NCBI RefSeq assembly: GCF_021032705.1
Contig: NZ_JAHVXI010000004.1
Span: 1-64,000, forward strand
Origin: Psychroserpens luteolus
GTDB lineage: Bacteria; Bacteroidota; Bacteroidia; Flavobacteriales; Flavobacteriaceae
Reading direction: 5' to 3'
Length of the DNA: 64,000 nt
Shown here: piece after piece, positions 17,602 to 26,320 of the stretch
How the letters are laid out: each line of letters starts with the position of its first letter
How positions within the stretch are numbered: the first letter of the stretch is position 1
The notes under the pieces: generated by a model
Seen by the model: the letters and a program-made list of their open reading frames with translations, nothing else
What the model was told of the DNA's origin: nothing
Databases searched by the model: none
Program-made: the position numbers and the translations under genes

Positions 17602-19284
17602 TTAGTTTCTTTTCTTCTTTCCTTGAGATTTTGAACCAACTCTAGACATTGCACATCTAAATCCGATATAGTCGGTTGCCATATCTTGTGGGAAATATCT
17701 ACGTTGAGCAGGATCAATCCAGTAAGCTCTATCTCTCCAAGAACCACCTTTGTAAACTCTAACTTCATCATTAATTAATGATGTTCTATCGTTAGATGTA
17801 TCATATTCTTTAATAATAGCACCTGTAGAATCTTTTTCAACGTTGTGTCTTGGAGAATTATACATTTTTCGTGTATTATTCTCATCTGCTCCTTCGCCTT
17901 CTTCTTCGTCAAAACTATCAGCATATTGACGTGAAGATCTTACATCACCATCTCTAAAGTTTCTGTTATCACTCTTATCGAAGTTAGTTCTTAAGTATGT
18001 TTCATTTTCATCAACTGGAACCAAAGCAATTTCACCTGGAAGGTTTCTTGCAACAATTCTACCATTACTCAATGTATCGTAAACAATCTCTTCAGGAGTA
18101 ATAATCTTAACAGTACCATCTTCGTTGATTGCATTCTTGTAATATACATTTCCTCTGGTATAGTTAAAGTCGTTAAATTCATCATCGACAATTGGTCGGT
18201 ATACATCAGCTACCCATTCAGCAACATTTCCAGCCATATCGTATAAACCATAATCATTAGGTTGGTAAGACATTACTTGTGCTGTAATATCTGCACCATC
18301 ATCAGACCATCCAGCAATTCCACCGTAATCTCCTTTTCCTTGTTTGAAATTGGCCATTTGATCACCTCTGGTTTTTCTTTTACCAGAACGTGTATATTGT
18401 CCATCCCAAGGGTATTTTTTACGACCTCGGTAAACATTATAACTTCTTAATTCACTTAAGCCTAATGCGGCATATTCCCATTCAGCCTCTGTAGGTAACC
18501 TGTAATCAGGTGAGAAAATACCAGACTCTCTACGAGCATATGTGTTAATAGTATCACCAGCAGCTGTAGTTTGTACTCTACGTCTAGATTTTTCTGGGTT
18601 AATGATTGAATCATTACCACCATATGTTTTGGTAGGAGCATTAATGTAAGTATCTACATTAAAATTACTTTCAGCAGAAGACGTTAAGTGCGAATCTCTT
18701 TCAAGATACCCAGCATTTTGTAAATCCATTTCTGCAACTCTATCTGTTCTCCAGCTAGCAAATTCAACTGCTTGAATCCAGCTAACACCTACAACTGGGT
18801 ACTCTCCATAACCTGGATGACGTAAATAGTTTTCTGTCATCATTTCGGCGTAACCTAAACGGTTTCTCCATACTAGTGTATCTGGAAGTGCACCTTCGTA
18901 TATAAGTCTATAGTTTTCTTCTTCTGGTGGGTAAGTTCTTTTTATCCAATCAAGGTATTCAGTATACATTTTGTTTGTTACCTCACTTTCATCCATATAA
19001 AAAGATTGAACGTGTTGTTGGTTTGGAGAATTGTTCCAATCATGCATAACATCATCTTGAACTTTTCCCATGGTAAAGGTACCACCTTCAATAAAAACTA
19101 ATCCAGGACCAGTTTCTTGCTCTTCGAATTTGTCATTATATTGAAAACCACCATTTTTATCGTTGATTTTCCATCCCGTCGCTCTAGAAGTGTTCTTTGA
19201 AGTGTTTCTACTACAGCTAACAATTGTTAAGGATAGTACTAGGGCTAATAGTATCCTTAGATTTAAGACGTTTTTCATATCCAT
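17602..19284 (-). CDS. gldJ: Gliding motility lipoprotein GldJ (sulfatase-modifying-factor fold)
   Basis: A 560-aa lipoprotein with an N-terminal lipoprotein signal (LSLTIVSC, Cys near residue 24). The body is an FGE-sulfatase/SUMF1-like domain: FIEGGTFTMG near 70, YLDWIKRTYP, YPVVGVSWIQAVEFASWR, YRLPTEAEWEYAA, YDMAGNVAEWVADVY, and a C-terminal YKGGSWRDRAYW ... IGFRCAMS. In Flavobacterium, GldJ is needed for gliding and for type IX secretion, and it acts structurally rather than as an enzyme. It is divergent from porU, as is common in this family, which supports the assignment. Confidence 0.95.
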   Translation of the reverse strand: MDMKNVLNLRILLALVLSLTIVSCSRNTSKNTSRATGWKINDKNGGFQYNDKFEEQETGPGLVFIEGGTFTMGKVQDDVMHDWNNSPNQQHVQSFYMDESEVTNKMYTEYLDWIKRTYPPEEENYRLIYEGALPDTLVWRNRLGYAEMMTENYLRHPGYGEYPVVGVSWIQAVEFASWRTDRVAEMDLQNAGYLERDSHLTSSAESNFNVDTYINAPTKTYGGNDSIINPEKSRRRVQTTAAGDTINTYARRESGIFSPDYRLPTEAEWEYAALGLSELRSYNVYRGRKKYPWDGQYTRSGKRKTRGDQMANFKQGKGDYGGIAGWSDDGADITAQVMSYQPNDYGLYDMAGNVAEWVADVYRPIVDDEFNDFNYTRGNVYYKNAINEDGTVKIITPEEIVYDTLSNGRIVARNLPGEIALVPVDENETYLRTNFDKSDNRNFRDGDVRSSRQYADSFDEEEGEGADENNTRKMYNSPRHNVEKDSTGAIIKEYDTSNDRTSLINDEVRVYKGGSWRDRAYWIDPAQRRYFPQDMATDYIGFRCAMSRVGSKSQGKKKRN

Positions 19285-19453
19285 ACTTTTTAAGTAAGCT
19301 AATTAAATTTTAGAGACGCAATATAGTAATTAAAGGTAAACTAACAACATTTTTTGCGAAAATCCTGCAAAAAAAGTTGCATTTCATCCTCTTTTTTGTA
19401 CACAATAACGGATTTTTGGTCAGTTTATCGATGTATTTTGTCTTTAATAACGG

Positions 19454-19483
19454 TTGAATAAATCAATTATTGTTGTAATTTTG
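19454..19483 (+). promoter_or_regulatory. Promoter of porU
   Basis: TTG at 19454-19456, a 19-bp spacer and TAATTTTG at 19476-19483, a full match to the Bacteroidota consensus, 52 bp before the porU ATG. Confidence 0.75.
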
Positions 19484-19535
19484 AATAAAAAATTGAGACT
19501 CTATAATATAGCGAGTTTATAGACGTTATTTGACT

Positions 19536-22500
19536 ATGAAAAAATATTTACTTTTACTTTTAATATTAGCTTCATTTTTTGGTTATTCTCAACAAAAGCA
19601 ATTTGATATCTCTTGGAATGAACCAATTACTTTAGAAACTGAAAATTCATCAATTGTAATTCCTAGTTTTGACAAAAAGCATTTAAGCTTTCTTAGAGAT
19701 AGCGGCCTTGTGTTTTACGCTCAATGGGAAGAAACTTCTTATGTTAACAAAAATTCTGTTGAATTAAGTCAAGTTTCATATCAAAATATAAACGTTACAG
19801 AACTTAGAGATTTACCTTTATCTACAATACCAAGTAGTCCAAAGGTATCATTATATAATGCTGTAGATAGAAATAAGGTTTCGGCATATTTGGAAATAAC
19901 ACCAATAATTAACGATCGAGGCGTTTACAAAAAAATAACATCGTTTACTGTCACTTACCAATATGAAGCTTTAAATAGAAATGGTTTAAATAATCAAGAG
20001 ATTACTAATTCTGTACTTAGCTCTGGCTCATGGCATAAGTTTTATGTTGATAAATCAGGTGTTTTTAGATTAACTAAGGGGTTTTTGAATTCGATAGGAG
20101 TTAATACAAATGTCGATCCTAGAACTATAAAGGTCTATGGAAACGGAGGAGCAATGTTACCTTTTCTAAATAGTGAGTTCTATCCTCTTGATCTAACTGA
20201 AAATGCCATAAGGTTTGTTGGTGAAGAAGATGGCGTATTTAATAACGACGATTATATTTTGTTTTATGCCGAAGGGCCCACAGAGTATAGTGAAGAAAGT
20301 GATACTAATATCAACGCATATACTGATCGATCTTATTATTTTATAAATACTGACGGTGCTTCTGGAAAACGCATTCAAGTATTAAATCAACCAGAAGATG
20401 AGCCAACTATTGAAGTCAATACGTTTCAAGACTATCAGTTTCATGAACTAGATGAAAATAGTATAGCTAAAATTGGTCGTCGCTGGTTTGGAGAGCGTTT
20501 TGATGTTGAAAATGAAAGAACGTTCAATTTTACGTTTCCAAATCTTGTAACTACCGAGCCTGCTAAAGTAAGGATTTTAACTGCTGGTGTTAGTGAAAAT
20601 ATACCTACTAATATGCAAATCGTATTAAATGGTAACTTAATAAGTACTCAGGGATTCAATCCTATTGATGACCCTGTACTGGCTTCTGGAAGTACTTTTG
20701 ATGAAGATGTAAGTTTGACATCACAGGATGTTACTATAGACTTGATTTTTAACAATAATGGAAATCCTTCTGCAACGGCCTATTTAGATTATATTTCAAT
20801 TGAAGCTACCCGAGGCCTTAACTTCGAGGGGACACAACTAATATTTAAAAATAATGAAGTGACTGTAAATCCTGGGATTGCTCAATATACATTGAGTAAT
20901 GCAGGCAATGTTCAAGAAATTTGGGACATTACCGATAAATTTAATGTTCAAACTATTGTAAATTCAGATTCAAATCAAAACTTGAGCTTTAAAGATGTAG
21001 CGGGTTCAAGTAAAAAATATGTTACAGTTACGAATTTGGATTACTTTGAACCACTAAGAGATGCTAATACGTCGGTTAACAATCAAAATATTAAAGGAAC
21101 TATTTTTCAGAATGCTCAAGGTGAATTTGAAGATATAGATTATATAATTGTTGCCAGAGCCAACTATCTTAATCAAGCAGAACGCTTAGCTCAAATTAAT
21201 AGAGATCAATATAACTTAACTGTAAAAGTAGTTGAACTTGAAGCAATATTCACTGAGTTTAGTTCTGGAAATCAAGATATCGCTGCCATTAGAAATATGG
21301 TAAGATATGTCTACGAAAATGCAAGTAGCCCAAATAAAAGATTAAGGTATTTGTGTCTTTTTGGTGATGCATCTTATGATTACAAGGATAGAGTTTCAAA
21401 TAATACTAACATTATACCTATCTGGAGTTCTTATCAAAGTTTTAATTTGACATCGTCATTTATTTCTGATGATTTCTTCGGAATGATGGATGAAGATGAA
21501 GGCGATTTGAATAGTGGTGATCGACTGGATATAGCGGTTGGGAGAATGCTTGCTGATACGCCTCAGCGTGCAAAAGAACTTGTTGATAAAGTAGAAGCCT
21601 ATTATGCTGAAGAGGCTTTTGGAAGTTGGAGAAATAATTTTGTAACCATATCTGATGATGTTAATCTATCATGGGAGAAGATTTTACAGAATACTACTGA
21701 TGAAATTGGAGATGAAGTAACTCAAGAAAAACCATTTATGAACGTTGTTAAAGTGCATACAGATGCATTTCAACAACAATCTACCGCTAGTGGAGAACGT
21801 TACCCTGAAGTTAATAAAACAATAAAAGATGCATTAGAAGTTGGTGCATTAGTTGTTAATTATTTTGGTCATGGTGGTGAAGACGGTTTGGCTGGAGAAC
21901 GTATCTTTACTAAGGTTGACGCTCAAGACATAAAAAATGTATGCAAGTTTACTCTTTTTGTTACTGTAACCTGTGAATATACCAAATTTGACAACCCTCA
22001 AAGAGCAACTGCTGGAGAATTTACATATTGGAATAAAGAAGGAGGTGCTATCGCATTGATAACAACAACTCGACAGATTTTTGTGACAGCTGGTGTTGGT
22101 TATAATGTTGTTTTAGGTGAATATTTATTTAATTATGGTTCAAACGACTATCCAACAATGGCCGAAGCATTGCGACTTACAAAAAATGACCCAGCCTTAG
22201 CCGGGAATCCACAAAAAACTTTGGTATTCTATATTGGAGATCCCGCTATGAAATTAGCTTTTGCTAGACCTGAAGTAAGGTTAACACAAATAAATGATAC
22301 ACCTTTAGATCAATTTAACGAACCATTAAAGGCTTTAGATCGCGTAAAAATGTCTGGCGAGGTTTATGATACTGCTGGTAATTTTTTATCAAATTACAAT
22401 GGTGTTTTAACGGCTACTGTTTTAGATAAACTAATCGACAGACAAACGTTAGGTAATGATGGTACTACTGATAATGGTCAACTCATCATATTAAATTTCA

Positions 22501-23378
22501 AAACCTTGGGCGAAACTATTTTTAAAGGTCAAGCAACAGTAACAGAAGGTCGATTTGATTTCGAATTTGTTGTGCCTAGAGATATTGGTATCCCTGTTGG
22601 CCCTGGGAAAGTAAGTTTTTATTCTAAACAGGATAATATTTTAGATGACAAGTCAGGATATAATTTTGACTTTGAAGTTGGAGGTATTAATGAGAATGCC
22701 GAAGAAGATAATATAGGTCCAGTAATCAATCTCTTTATGAATGATGAAAATTTTGTTTCTGGTGGAATTACTAATGAACAACCAACATTACTCGCTAAAC
22801 TGCAAGATGATAACGGTATAAATACAGCTAGTGGTATTGGTCACGATATTACTGCAATAATTGATGGAGATGAAACCAATCCATTCGTGTTAAACGACTA
22901 TTATCAAGCCGATGTTGATGACTATCAGCGTGGTACATTAAGTTATCCGTTTAGAGATTTAGAACCTGGATTACATACGCTCACATTAAAAGCTTGGGAT
23001 GTGTATAACAATTCTTCTACAGCTGAAATAGAATTTTTAGTAAGAGATAAAGATGAAGAGCTAGTGATTAGTAACGTTTTAAATTACCCTAATCCGTTTA
23101 TAGATTATACCGAATTTTGGTTCAATCACAATAGTTCAGATGTTCTAGACGTTTCAGTACAGATATTTACCGTGTCGGGAAAACTGGTAAGAACTCTAAA
23201 TGGCCAAACAGCCGGAGGAAGTAAAGTAACCAGTTCTCTTTCAAAGGATATTGTATGGGACGGAAGAGACGATTTTGGTGATAAAATCGGAAAAGGTGTC
23301 TACGTATATAAACTAAAAGTGAGATCTAACCGTTTAAATAAACAAGTTGAAAAAATCGAAAAACTTGTCATACTATAA
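19536..23378 (+). CDS. porU: Type IX secretion system sortase PorU
   Basis: A 1280-aa cell-surface protein of the type IX system. It removes the C-terminal sorting domain of exported proteins and links them to the surface. ATG 19536 starts a clean signal peptide (MKKYLLLLLILASFFGYSQ); an in-frame TTG two codons earlier is less likely. The middle is a gingipain/C25-like peptidase with the catalytic His in NYFGHGGEDGL and the catalytic Cys in VTVTCEYTKFDNP. The C-terminus has its own sorting-domain-like region (LNYPNPFIDYTEF). porV follows 47 bp downstream, and gldJ is divergent upstream. Confidence 0.96.
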   Translation: MKKYLLLLLILASFFGYSQQKQFDISWNEPITLETENSSIVIPSFDKKHLSFLRDSGLVFYAQWEETSYVNKNSVELSQVSYQNINVTELRDLPLSTIPSSPKVSLYNAVDRNKVSAYLEITPIINDRGVYKKITSFTVTYQYEALNRNGLNNQEITNSVLSSGSWHKFYVDKSGVFRLTKGFLNSIGVNTNVDPRTIKVYGNGGAMLPFLNSEFYPLDLTENAIRFVGEEDGVFNNDDYILFYAEGPTEYSEESDTNINAYTDRSYYFINTDGASGKRIQVLNQPEDEPTIEVNTFQDYQFHELDENSIAKIGRRWFGERFDVENERTFNFTFPNLVTTEPAKVRILTAGVSENIPTNMQIVLNGNLISTQGFNPIDDPVLASGSTFDEDVSLTSQDVTIDLIFNNNGNPSATAYLDYISIEATRGLNFEGTQLIFKNNEVTVNPGIAQYTLSNAGNVQEIWDITDKFNVQTIVNSDSNQNLSFKDVAGSSKKYVTVTNLDYFEPLRDANTSVNNQNIKGTIFQNAQGEFEDIDYIIVARANYLNQAERLAQINRDQYNLTVKVVELEAIFTEFSSGNQDIAAIRNMVRYVYENASSPNKRLRYLCLFGDASYDYKDRVSNNTNIIPIWSSYQSFNLTSSFISDDFFGMMDEDEGDLNSGDRLDIAVGRMLADTPQRAKELVDKVEAYYAEEAFGSWRNNFVTISDDVNLSWEKILQNTTDEIGDEVTQEKPFMNVVKVHTDAFQQQSTASGERYPEVNKTIKDALEVGALVVNYFGHGGEDGLAGERIFTKVDAQDIKNVCKFTLFVTVTCEYTKFDNPQRATAGEFTYWNKEGGAIALITTTRQIFVTAGVGYNVVLGEYLFNYGSNDYPTMAEALRLTKNDPALAGNPQKTLVFYIGDPAMKLAFARPEVRLTQINDTPLDQFNEPLKALDRVKMSGEVYDTAGNFLSNYNGVLTATVLDKLIDRQTLGNDGTTDNGQLIILNFKTLGETIFKGQATVTEGRFDFEFVVPRDIGIPVGPGKVSFYSKQDNILDDKSGYNFDFEVGGINENAEEDNIGPVINLFMNDENFVSGGITNEQPTLLAKLQDDNGINTASGIGHDITAIIDGDETNPFVLNDYYQADVDDYQRGTLSYPFRDLEPGLHTLTLKAWDVYNNSSTAEIEFLVRDKDEELVISNVLNYPNPFIDYTEFWFNHNSSDVLDVSVQIFTVSGKLVRTLNGQTAGGSKVTSSLSKDIVWDGRDDFGDKIGKGVYVYKLKVRSNRLNKQVEKIEKLVIL

Positions 23379-23425
23379 TAAAGATTTATATTTGCCTAAT
23401 ATATTCAATGTAGAAATGCATTGAT

Positions 23426-24673
23426 ATGAACATGAAATTACAGATGAAAAAATACATTTTAGCCCTTATTACATTGTCGGTGTTTAACCTATCAAATGCC
23501 CAAGAAACGATTACATTTCCTAACCAGTCTACAGTAATTACGACTGGTGTTCCATTTATGCTCATTGCGCCAGATGCGCGTTCAGCAGGTATGGGAGATA
23601 TAGGAGTCGCGACTTCGGTAGATGCATATTCACAACAATGGAATGCAGCGAAATACACATTTTCTGAAGCAAAATCAGGAATTGCAGTAAGTTATACACC
23701 TTACTTAAGTAAGTTAGTTAACGATATTTCTATCGCTTACCTTACCTATTTCAATAGAATTGATGATAGAAGCTCTTTTGGGTTCAGTTTTAAATACTTT
23801 GGTTTGGGTGAAATTGAAATTCGTCCAGACGAATTTTCTGAACCATTAATAGAAAAACCTAATGAGTTTACTGTAGACGCGTCTTACTCGTTGCGTCTAG
23901 CAGATCAGTTTGCAATGTCTGTTGCGTTACGATATTTACGATCAGATTTAAGAATTCAAGCTGTAGATGCTAATGCACAAGCTGCAGGATCATTTGGAGT
24001 AGATATCTCTGGATTCTATCAAAGTGAAGAAGAGGCTTACAATAACTTTAATGGTAGAACTCGTTTAGGTTTTGCTATTCAAAATTTAGGTCCGAAAATT
24101 AAGTATGATGATGGCGGAAGAGAAAATTTCTTACCAACCAACCTACGAATTGGAGCTGGTTTTGATTTTATCTTTGACGAGTATAATAAATTAGGAATTA
24201 CTGCCGAAGTGACTAAACTTTTAGTACCAACACCACCTTTATTTGGTTTTGTAGATACTAACGGTGACGGTGAACAAACGTCGGATGATGCTTCTACTCC
24301 TGATGTTGATGAAAGCGAACCAACAATTATTACTGGAGGACAATCTAATGATGTGAGTTTCTTATCTGGAGTGTTCCAATCGTTTGGAGATGCACCAGGA
24401 GGGTTTAGTGAAGAGCTTAAAGAATTTACTTGGGCTTTAGGAGCAGAATACTTATATCAAGAGTCCTTTGCTTTTAGAGCAGGTTACTTTAATGAAAGTG
24501 ACGAAAAAGGAGCGAGAAAATTCTTTGCACTAGGTGCAGGATTTAAATACACAACAATTAATATCGACTTATCTTATTTGTTCTCTGCATCGAAAGTACA
24601 GAGCCCACTAGAGAATACTCTACGTTTTTCTCTAACATTTAATTTTGGAGATGGAACATATGACGAATATTAG
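23426..24673 (+). CDS. porV: Type IX secretion outer-membrane protein PorV (LptO)
   Basis: A 415-aa outer-membrane beta-barrel of the FadL-like type that carries cargo from the translocon to PorU. The signal peptide ends near NLSNAQ; FMLIAPDARSAGMGDIGVAT (about 42-61) is the PorV/PorQ signature, and WNAAKY follows. The C-terminus NTLRFSLTFNFG is a typical last barrel strand. Asp-rich inserts (DTNGDGEQTSDDASTPDVD) probably form an extracellular loop. ATG 23426, 23432 and 23444 are all possible starts. Followed by a terminator. Confidence 0.95.
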   Translation: MNMKLQMKKYILALITLSVFNLSNAQETITFPNQSTVITTGVPFMLIAPDARSAGMGDIGVATSVDAYSQQWNAAKYTFSEAKSGIAVSYTPYLSKLVNDISIAYLTYFNRIDDRSSFGFSFKYFGLGEIEIRPDEFSEPLIEKPNEFTVDASYSLRLADQFAMSVALRYLRSDLRIQAVDANAQAAGSFGVDISGFYQSEEEAYNNFNGRTRLGFAIQNLGPKIKYDDGGRENFLPTNLRIGAGFDFIFDEYNKLGITAEVTKLLVPTPPLFGFVDTNGDGEQTSDDASTPDVDESEPTIITGGQSNDVSFLSGVFQSFGDAPGGFSEELKEFTWALGAEYLYQESFAFRAGYFNESDEKGARKFFALGAGFKYTTINIDLSYLFSASKVQSPLENTLRFSLTFNFGDGTYDEY

Positions 24674-24694
24674 TCGATGATATAATTCGAATTT

Positions 24695-24729
24695 AAAACT
24701 ATTGTTTCTCAAAAAGCAATAGTTTTTTT
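24695..24729 (+). terminator. Terminator after porV
   Basis: Perfect inverted repeat AAAACTATTG / CAATAGTTTT followed by a T-run, between porV and cdd. Confidence 0.88.
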
Positions 24730-24746
24730 GTCTAATACTGTTTGTA

Positions 24747-25229
24747 ATGAAAGAAGTAAAAATAGAGTCTACGTTGACAGTTTTTGAAAGTTTTGATGAA
24801 TTGCCAAAAGATGTTGTTAGCTTAATGAACAAAGCATCAGAAGCAAGACTCAAAGCCTATGCGCCTTATTCAAAATTTTTAGTAGGCGCAGCTATTTTAT
24901 TAGACAATGGAGAAGTGATTACTGGTAATAATCAAGAAAATGCGTCATATCCTTCTGGCTTATGTGCCGAACGTACTGCAATATACTATGCTGGAGCTCA
25001 ATTTCCTGAAGCCAAAATTGTGAAGATGGCACTTACGGCTGGCTCGCAAATGCAGCAAACAGTATCGCCTATACCTCCCTGTGGAGCTTGTAGACAAGCT
25101 ATTGCCGAATATGAGGTGAAGCAAGAAGCACCTATTGAGATCTACTTTATGGGTGAAACAGGAAAGATTGTAAAATCTACATCACTAGCTAATTTATTAC
25201 CACTCGGATTCGATAGAAGTTTTCTATAA
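24747..25229 (+). CDS. cdd: Cytidine deaminase
   Basis: A 160-aa zinc enzyme that deaminates cytidine and deoxycytidine to uridine compounds in pyrimidine salvage. Zinc ligands and the catalytic Glu are in CAERTAIYYAG (about 73-83) and PCGACRQAI (about 110-118). Substrate-loop residues YAPYSKFLVGAA and NASYPSGLC also fit. Length is slightly above the small tetrameric form because of a 20-residue N-terminal extension. It lies between the porV terminator and pdhA. Confidence 0.95.
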   Translation: MKEVKIESTLTVFESFDELPKDVVSLMNKASEARLKAYAPYSKFLVGAAILLDNGEVITGNNQENASYPSGLCAERTAIYYAGAQFPEAKIVKMALTAGSQMQQTVSPIPPCGACRQAIAEYEVKQEAPIEIYFMGETGKIVKSTSLANLLPLGFDRSFL

Positions 25230-25282
25230 CGTTTTCGTAATAAATTTACGATTTTCGGTTTTTTCATTACTAACTAAAGTGT

Positions 25283-25290
25283 TACTTTTG
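25283..25290 (+). promoter_or_regulatory. -7 box candidate upstream of pdhA
   Basis: TACTTTTG matches TAnnTTTG, 28 bp before the pdhA ATG. No clear TTG at the -33 position, so support is partial. Confidence 0.42.
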
Positions 25291-25318
25291 TTATTCGTTT
25301 AAATAATTAACGCCAACA

Positions 25319-26317
25319 ATGCAAAAAATCACAAAAGAAGTTTACCTTAAATGGTATGAGGATATGTTGTTCTGGAGAAAGTTTGAAGACAAACTTGCTG
25401 CAGTTTATATTCAACAAAAAGTAAGAGGATTTCTTCACCTATATAATGGTCAGGAAGCAGTACTAGCAGGTGCGCTTCATGCAATGGATCTGACTAAAGA
25501 TAAAATGATTACTGCATACAGAAATCACGTACAGCCTATTGGTATGGGAGTTGATCCCAAACGTGTTATGGCTGAGCTATACGGTAAAGCTACAGGAACA
25601 TCAAATGGATTAGGTGGTTCTATGCATATTTTTTCTAAAGAACATCGATTTTATGGTGGTCATGGTATTGTTGGTGGTCAAATTCCTTTAGGAGCAGGAA
25701 TTGCATTTGGGGATAAATATCACGATGTTGACGCTGTTACCATTTGTTGCTTTGGAGATGGAGCTGCAAGACAGGGATCTCTTCATGAAACATTTAATTT
25801 AGCTATGCTATGGAATTTGCCTGTTGTTTTCGTTTGTGAAAATAATGGTTATGCTATGGGAACTTCTGTTGAGCGTACTGCAAATCACACCGATATCTGG
25901 AAGTTAGGTCTTGGTTATGAAATGCCTTCTGGGCCAGTTGATGGCATGAACCCAATTAAGGTTGCTGAGGCTTTTGATGAAGCTATTACAAGAGCAAGAA
26001 CAGGTGGAGGCCCAACATTTTTAGAAGTGAAAACGTATCGCTATAGAGGGCATTCAATGTCTGATGCACAACACTACAGAACGAAAGAAGAAGTCGAAGA
26101 ATACAAGAAAATAGATCCAATTACTCAGGTAAAAGATATTATTCTAGATAAAAAATACGCAACAGAGGATGAGATAAAAGTTATCGATAAGCGTGTTAAA
26201 GATTTGGTGAAAGAATGTGAGACATTTGCTGAAGAATCGCCATATCCTGAAAAGAACGTCATGTATGACGCTGTCTACGAACAAGAAGATTATCCATTTA
26301 TACAACACAAATTATAA
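25319..26317 (+). CDS. pdhA: Pyruvate dehydrogenase E1 component, alpha subunit
   Basis: A 332-aa thiamine-diphosphate subunit of the pyruvate dehydrogenase complex. The ThDP/Mg motif GDGAARQGSLHETFNLAMLW-NLP is at about 142-165 with the usual ENNGYAM; RNHVQPIGMGV and GGSMHIF are substrate-channel signatures; the phosphorylation-loop-like YRYRGHSMSD is near 240-249. The beta subunit is not next to it: the E2 gene follows after 3 bp, so E1-beta must be elsewhere in the genome. Confidence 0.94.
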   Translation: MQKITKEVYLKWYEDMLFWRKFEDKLAAVYIQQKVRGFLHLYNGQEAVLAGALHAMDLTKDKMITAYRNHVQPIGMGVDPKRVMAELYGKATGTSNGLGGSMHIFSKEHRFYGGHGIVGGQIPLGAGIAFGDKYHDVDAVTICCFGDGAARQGSLHETFNLAMLWNLPVVFVCENNGYAMGTSVERTANHTDIWKLGLGYEMPSGPVDGMNPIKVAEAFDEAITRARTGGGPTFLEVKTYRYRGHSMSDAQHYRTKEEVEEYKKIDPITQVKDIILDKKYATEDEIKVIDKRVKDLVKECETFAEESPYPEKNVMYDAVYEQEDYPFIQHKL

Positions 26318-26320
26318 GCT

